From NCBI GenBank assembly GCA_964347025.1, contig CAYFWU010000006.1:1-53610 (forward strand): 53,610 nucleotides of DNA, in the 5' to 3' direction. Positions 49,983-53,610 of the stretch are shown here, piece after piece. The stretch's first letter is position 1, and every line of letters starts with the position of its first letter. Made by a program: the position numbers and the translations under genes. This DNA is from CS3-C152 sp964347025 (GTDB lineage: Archaea > Aenigmatarchaeota > Aenigmatarchaeia > QMZP01 > QMZT01). The notes beneath the pieces are model-generated. The model was not told the DNA's origin. It worked only from the letters and a program-made list of their open reading frames with translations, and made no database searches.

Positions 49983-51658
49983 ATGCCGAGGACTTTGCGA
50001 GACAGCAGAGGGAGATTTCAATATCTGAATTTTTCGAGAAGAACCGTCATCTGCTGGGATATGATAACAAGGTCAAGGCCCTGCTTATGATAGTGAAGGA
50101 AGGGGTGGACAATGCCCTGGATGCAACAGAGGAAGCGAGGATACTGCCTGACATATACATAAAGGTCAAAGAAGTCGGGAGCGAAAAATACGAGATCGTG
50201 ATAAAGGACAACGGACCGGGAATCGTTAAAAAACAGATACCGAGGATTTTCGGAAAACTTCTTTACGGTTCGAAGTTCCATCGTTTGAAACAAAACAGGG
50301 GGCAACAGGGTATTGGGATTTCAGCTGCCACTCTATATACCCAGTTGACAACAGGGGAACCTCTGGAAATCGTGAGCTCAACGGGTGACGGTAAAACACA
50401 AAAGTACAGAATAAAGATAAACGTGAGGAAGAACGAGCCCCTGATAATCGACAGCGGATTTGATGAAGGTGCAGAATGGAGAGGGGTTCAGCTGAGGTTT
50501 CTAACCGAAGGGGTTTACAGGGAATACAAACAGTCAATTCTGGAGTACCTGAAACAGACCGCTATTTCAAATCCACATGCAAACATAGTTTTCGATTCTC
50601 CCAGCGGAAGGTTGGAATTCAGGAGGGGTGTGAATTCCCTCCCCAAGGAACCGAAAGAGATAATGCCTCACCTGCACGGGGTAGAACTTGGGATATTGAC
50701 AAGAATGCTCAGATATACGAAGGCTCGGACACTCGTCAGCTTCCTTACGAGCGAATTTACGAAGGTTGGCAGGAAGACCGCCAAGGAGATATGCGCTAAA
50801 GCTGAAATAGAGGGAATCAGGAAACCGAAAGGTATAAGAGACGAAGAAGTTCGAATGCTGATAGAGGTTGTGAAAGGCATGAAGCTTCTGAAGCCGCCCA
50901 CAGACTGTCTGTCTCCTTTGGGAAACGAAACAGTTAAAGAAGGTCTTAAGAAAGAACTTAATCCGGAATGGGTTGACTCTGTCACAAGACCCCCCGAGGT
51001 CTACAGAGGGTGGCCGTTCCAGGTTGAAGTCGGTTTGGCTTACGGAGGTTCTATACAGGAACCCAAAATAATGAGGTTCGCAAACCGCGTTCCTCTGCTC
51101 TATCAACAGGGAGACTGCGCGATAACGAAGGCGTCCACTGGTGTTGAGTGGAGGAGGTACGGACTAAACGGGAGTAAAGGGATACCCGAAGAGCCGCTAT
51201 CCATATTCGTTCACCTTGTCTCGGTATGGGTTCCGTTCACTTCCGAATCCAAGGAAGCCATCGCTAGTTATCCTGTAATAATAAAGGAGATTAAACTGGC
51301 GTTGCAGGAATGTGCGAGGAAGCTTGGACTTTACCTTTCCGGGAAAAGAAAACACGAACACCACAAGCAGAGAATCAGGACGTTTGAGAAATACGCGGAG
51401 GAAACGGTCAACGCCCTGTCGGAATTAACCGAGGAGGAAAGGGAAAGTATCAAGAAGGAATTCATGGAATTCATAAATTCCCATAACAATAAAATTACGG
51501 AGGAGGAGAATGGAGGAGAAAAAGAAGCTGAAATATCTGGGGAAGAACGTGCTGAACCAGGTAGAGAAGAAGGAGAACACGAAGATCGAGCTCCCCGTCA
51601 GGTCACTCTCGAACGTTTACTTCAACGAGAAAAACGGCCTGATACAGATGGGGGATAA
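49979..51658 (+). CDS. top6B: DNA topoisomerase VI subunit B
   Basis: ATP-binding subunit of type IIB topoisomerase VI. The GHKL ATPase motifs are KEGVDNALDATEEA (N box), IKDNGPGI (G1) and RGQQGIGISAA (G2). The transducer domain follows, with the ATP-contacting lysine region KRKHEHHKQR near residue 460. The C-terminal ~70 residues are acidic and low in complexity, and the last 49 are encoded inside the start of top6A in another frame. The 559-residue length is in the normal range. Confidence 0.95.
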   Translation: MNAEDFARQQREISISEFFEKNRHLLGYDNKVKALLMIVKEGVDNALDATEEARILPDIYIKVKEVGSEKYEIVIKDNGPGIVKKQIPRIFGKLLYGSKFHRLKQNRGQQGIGISAATLYTQLTTGEPLEIVSSTGDGKTQKYRIKINVRKNEPLIIDSGFDEGAEWRGVQLRFLTEGVYREYKQSILEYLKQTAISNPHANIVFDSPSGRLEFRRGVNSLPKEPKEIMPHLHGVELGILTRMLRYTKARTLVSFLTSEFTKVGRKTAKEICAKAEIEGIRKPKGIRDEEVRMLIEVVKGMKLLKPPTDCLSPLGNETVKEGLKKELNPEWVDSVTRPPEVYRGWPFQVEVGLAYGGSIQEPKIMRFANRVPLLYQQGDCAITKASTGVEWRRYGLNGSKGIPEEPLSIFVHLVSVWVPFTSESKEAIASYPVIIKEIKLALQECARKLGLYLSGKRKHEHHKQRIRTFEKYAEETVNALSELTEEERESIKKEFMEFINSHNNKITEEENGGEKEAEISGEERAEPGREEGEHEDRAPRQVTLERLLQREKRPDTDGG

Positions 51659-52589
51659 GAGAAGCCAGAGGTATTATCTTAACGTAGCGCACACCAAGAA
51701 GTTCATGCAGACTTTACTGGTCGCAGCCGAATGCAAGAAGATAATGGACCAGAACGTTACGACCTCTATCCGTGACCTTTACTACGCCCTTAAGCGGACG
51801 ATTCCCCAGACGAAGGAGAATACGTTTGAGGAGCAGGCAGAGAGCGATCCCATAATAGAGGACGTTGAAGCCATGTTGAACACGCTCAGAGAGAAACTCC
51901 ATTTAAAGGCCGATCGTAAGGGGTACATGGCAGGGAGAGTCGTCCTCCATGATGCGGGGGACAGAATAAATTGTTCGAAAATGGGGAGCTCGGGGTGGGC
52001 AATCCCCAGCGATGTGGAAGAGGAAATGATAAAGTTCGATGACGTGAAGGCGAATTATGTCCTTGTTGTAGAGAAAGATGCCGTCTGGCAAAGGCTCAAC
52101 GAGGACAAGTTCTGGAAGAAACAGAACTGTATAATAATCACGGGTAAAGGCCAGCCCGCTAGAGGAGCGAGAAGACTGGTCAACCGCCTACATAAGGAAT
52201 ACAAGCTCCCTGTGTACGTCCTGACAGATGCTGATCCATGGGGGTATTATATTTATTCTGTTATCAAGCAGGGATCGATCAACCTTTCCTTCCTTTCCGA
52301 TCGATTGGGAACGCCTGACGCGAAGTTCATTGGTCTGACAACCATGGATGTTGAGAAATTCAAAATCCCTAGGAACGTTACGATCAAACTAAACAAAGGA
52401 GATGAAAAGCGAATAAAGGAGATGAGGAATTACGTTTGGTTTAAACCAAAACCCTGGCAGAACGAACTGAAGCACATGCTGAAGGCAGGACATAAACTAG
52501 AATTGGAAGCCCTGTCCGCGAAAGGGATCAAATTCATCTCTCAGAAATACCTTCCGCAGAAGATAAAGAATCAGGATTTCTTGCCATAA
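51510..52589 (+). CDS. top6A: DNA topoisomerase VI subunit A
   Basis: DNA-cleaving subunit, homologous to Spo11. The catalytic tyrosine is in TSIRDLYYALKR (Y91 or Y92). The Toprim domain has E188 in VLVVEKDAVWQRL and D240-x-D242 in VLTDADPWGYY. The conserved N-terminus (KLKYLGKNVLNQVEKKE... IELPVRSLSNVYF) begins only six residues after the ATG, and a strong GGAGGAGG site precedes it, so the 149-nt overlap with top6B is genuine on this side. The 359-residue length is normal. It is convergent with an orphan gene that overlaps its last 19 nt. Confidence 0.95.
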   Translation: MEEKKKLKYLGKNVLNQVEKKENTKIELPVRSLSNVYFNEKNGLIQMGDKRSQRYYLNVAHTKKFMQTLLVAAECKKIMDQNVTTSIRDLYYALKRTIPQTKENTFEEQAESDPIIEDVEAMLNTLREKLHLKADRKGYMAGRVVLHDAGDRINCSKMGSSGWAIPSDVEEEMIKFDDVKANYVLVVEKDAVWQRLNEDKFWKKQNCIIITGKGQPARGARRLVNRLHKEYKLPVYVLTDADPWGYYIYSVIKQGSINLSFLSDRLGTPDAKFIGLTTMDVEKFKIPRNVTIKLNKGDEKRIKEMRNYVWFKPKPWQNELKHMLKAGHKLELEALSAKGIKFISQKYLPQKIKNQDFLP

Positions 52590-52948
52590 GTTGTATTGAT
52601 ACTTGTAACCGGATCCTCATCATACTTTAAAACTTTACCTCCAATCCCATATCCATCGTCATCGTTGTGTTTAGCATTCATAATTCTACTAAGCTCTTTC
52701 CTGTATCTTTTACCCACAGGTTTCACTCTGATTTTTTTCTCTTTTTTCCTCTTTTCTTCAACTGGTCTAAAAAGCGGTTTCACAGGTGATCGCATAGATG
52801 GAAAATGTGCCTGACTTTGGGGTATAAATTTAACATATTTTGGAACTTCTGAATCTTCGACCGGCCCAAACTTTAAACCTTCAACCTCTACTTTGGGATA
52901 AAACGTACTTCTAAAACTCTTTAACTTCTGTTCGTCTACTTTATCCAT
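52571..52948 (-). CDS. Orphan basic protein of unknown function
   Basis: A 125-residue soluble protein, lysine- and proline-rich (EEKRKKEKKIRVKPVGKRYRKEL), with no membrane segment or recognisable motif. It may be largely unstructured in its middle. Its 3' end overlaps the end of top6A by 19 nt on the opposite strand. The DNA is AT-richer than top6A. It is divergent from the next orphan gene. Confidence 0.6.
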   Translation of the reverse strand: MDKVDEQKLKSFRSTFYPKVEVEGLKFGPVEDSEVPKYVKFIPQSQAHFPSMRSPVKPLFRPVEEKRKKEKKIRVKPVGKRYRKELSRIMNAKHNDDDGYGIGGKVLKYDEDPVTSINTTYGKKS

Positions 52949-53032
52949 GAAATCATCTGGATCTTAATTATTGACCAAGGTATTTATAAACATTACTTTA
53001 GGGTAGTAAATAAAAATAAAGTTTATAAGGCA

Positions 53033-53041
53033 GGGAGGTGA
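53033..53041 (+). promoter_or_regulatory. Strong ribosome binding site for the right-edge orphan gene
   Basis: GGGAGGTGA lies 9 nt upstream of the ATG at 53051, close to the archaeal anti-Shine-Dalgarno complement. It fixes the start and argues that the orphan gene is translated. Confidence 0.6.
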
Positions 53042-53050
53042 AAGAATAAA

Positions 53051-53518
53051 ATGGTTAAAAAAGATGCCTGGGCAGCTAAAGCAGAAATTTTCGGAGACAG
53101 GGCTCTGGAACAATTTATGAATAGTGATTTCAGTCCTCTACATATAATTGTGAAAGGTTATCGGCAGAGAGGATATAAGTGGATGGATACAGTCTCGTAT
53201 ATAGGCAGAGATGAATTTACCAAAAAAACTACAAATAGGGCGGGAACATTCAGTAACGATATTACTGAGAAAATTATTGTGGATAAATATAGAAAACCAA
53301 AACCTACAACACTAGAAGCACAAGTGGGGAAAAGGGGGAGACGGGTAAGAAAAATTTTGGTGGATGGTGTAGATAGAGATAAATTTGTATTTAAGACGCA
53401 GACAGTAGAAGGTATTGATAATTTTTATTACATGCTTAATGTTTCAAGAAGGGGGGAGTGTAAAAAAACACCTGATTATTCAGAGTTTAAGGGTGAGCAA
53501 TTGGAGCTCCTATTCTAG
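53051..53518 (+). CDS. Orphan protein of unknown function, AT-rich
   Basis: A 155-residue soluble, basic protein (MVKKDAWAAKAEIFGDRALEQF... KGEQLELLF) with no known motif. Residues 34-59 (V-x-G-x-R-x2-GY-x4-TV ... EFTKK) resemble residues 105-129 of the orphan protein at 15146-16120. The composition is AT-rich, with many Lys, Asp and aromatic codons. It lies between another orphan gene and tRNA-Asn, a position often used by integrated elements, but no integrase is visible. Confidence 0.65.
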   Translation: MVKKDAWAAKAEIFGDRALEQFMNSDFSPLHIIVKGYRQRGYKWMDTVSYIGRDEFTKKTTNRAGTFSNDITEKIIVDKYRKPKPTTLEAQVGKRGRRVRKILVDGVDRDKFVFKTQTVEGIDNFYYMLNVSRRGECKKTPDYSEFKGEQLELLF

Positions 53519-53524
53519 TGAAAT

Positions 53525-53534
53525 CTTTTTATTT
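53525..53534 (+). promoter_or_regulatory. TATA box for tRNA-Asn
   Basis: CTTTTTATTT lies 26-35 nt upstream of the first base of the tRNA. Confidence 0.5.
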
Positions 53535-53559
53535 CTGCCGACATGTAAATTCTATTATT

Positions 53560-53610
53560 GTCCCGGTAGCTCAGTGGTAGAGCGTTCGGCTGTTAACCGA
53601 AAGGTCGCAG
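53560..53610 (+). tRNA. tRNA-Asn (anticodon GTT), cut by the right edge
   Basis: The 5' acceptor strand GTCCCGG is followed by TA, the D-arm GCTC-AGTGGTA-GAGC, and the anticodon arm TTCGG-CTGTTAA-CCGAA with anticodon GTT. The variable region is AGGTC, and the T-stem begins GCAG. No intron is present up to the cut. The T-arm and 3' acceptor strand lie beyond the window, so a T-loop intron like those of the other two tRNAs cannot be excluded. Confidence 0.88.

Overview
The window comes from an archaeon. It carries archaeal/eukaryotic-type ribosomal proteins (uS15, eS24, eS31/S27ae, eL44e, eS27), RNA polymerase subunit Rpo7 with Spt4, aIF1A, aIF2-alpha, SRP54, NreA, an MBF1-type factor and both subunits of DNA topoisomerase VI. 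TATA boxes sit about 25-35 nt upstream of many starts, several transcripts look leaderless, and others use GGTGA-type ribosome binding sites. Secreted proteins use class III (archaellin/pilin-type) signal peptides, a PGF-pre-PGF domain and PEF-CTERM-like tails. The gene set and very tight packing would fit a small-genome DPANN-type lineage, but I cannot fix the phylum from sequence alone.

Layout. 1-6300: partial membrane protein, threonine synthase, uS15 with a structured leader, aminotransferase, rhomboid protease, endonuclease III and NreA. 6380-8550: membrane-anchored thioredoxin-like protein, then the conserved block rpo7-spt4-eS24-eS31. 8587-8960: intron-rich tRNA-Arg(GCG) and tRNA-Trp(CCA). 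9001-10274: three pilin-like genes. 10271-15134: two small proteins, a HerA-like ATPase, a CNNM/CorC-type protein, a membrane protein, and the block eL44-eS27-aIF2alpha. 15146-16120: an AT-rich orphan gene. 16322-20679: SRP54, a DUF1003 protein and a Cys-rich PGF-pre-PGF surface protein. 20684-28226: PIN-ATPase-KH protein, HisRS, a thiolase-DUF35-like fusion, phosphoesterase, M20 peptidase, YjbQ and MBF1. 28244-44722: a surface-protein island on the minus strand with one membrane-anchored beta-rich protein and three giant Cys-rich proteins (1859, 1396 and 1712 residues) ending in nearly the same PA(E/D)FPG-membrane-basic tail. 44735-49126: MagIII-like glycosylase, HAD hydrolase, TrkH and another anchored surface protein. 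49156-52589: aIF1A, KH protein, Top6B and Top6A. 52571-53610: two AT-rich orphan genes and a truncated tRNA-Asn.

Most notable points. (1) Both complete tRNA genes carry introns in the T-loop at the same place (59/60), and tRNA-Arg has another in the D-loop. The D-loop intron of tRNA-Arg and the T-loop intron of tRNA-Trp share a nearly identical hairpin core, which suggests intron spread between tRNA genes. (2) The anticodon intron of tRNA-Trp holds an 11-nt antisense element placed so that the base five nt upstream of a D-like box faces C34, as expected for a C/D guide of Cm34. (3) Three tandem giant surface proteins share modules, including an 884-bp block that appears identical in two of them. 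(4) Top6B and Top6A overlap by 149 nt in different frames. (5) A thiolase has both catalytic cysteines replaced by serine and carries a fused DUF35-like domain.

No gene-free stretch longer than 300 bases exists apart from 8545-9000, which the two tRNA genes fill.
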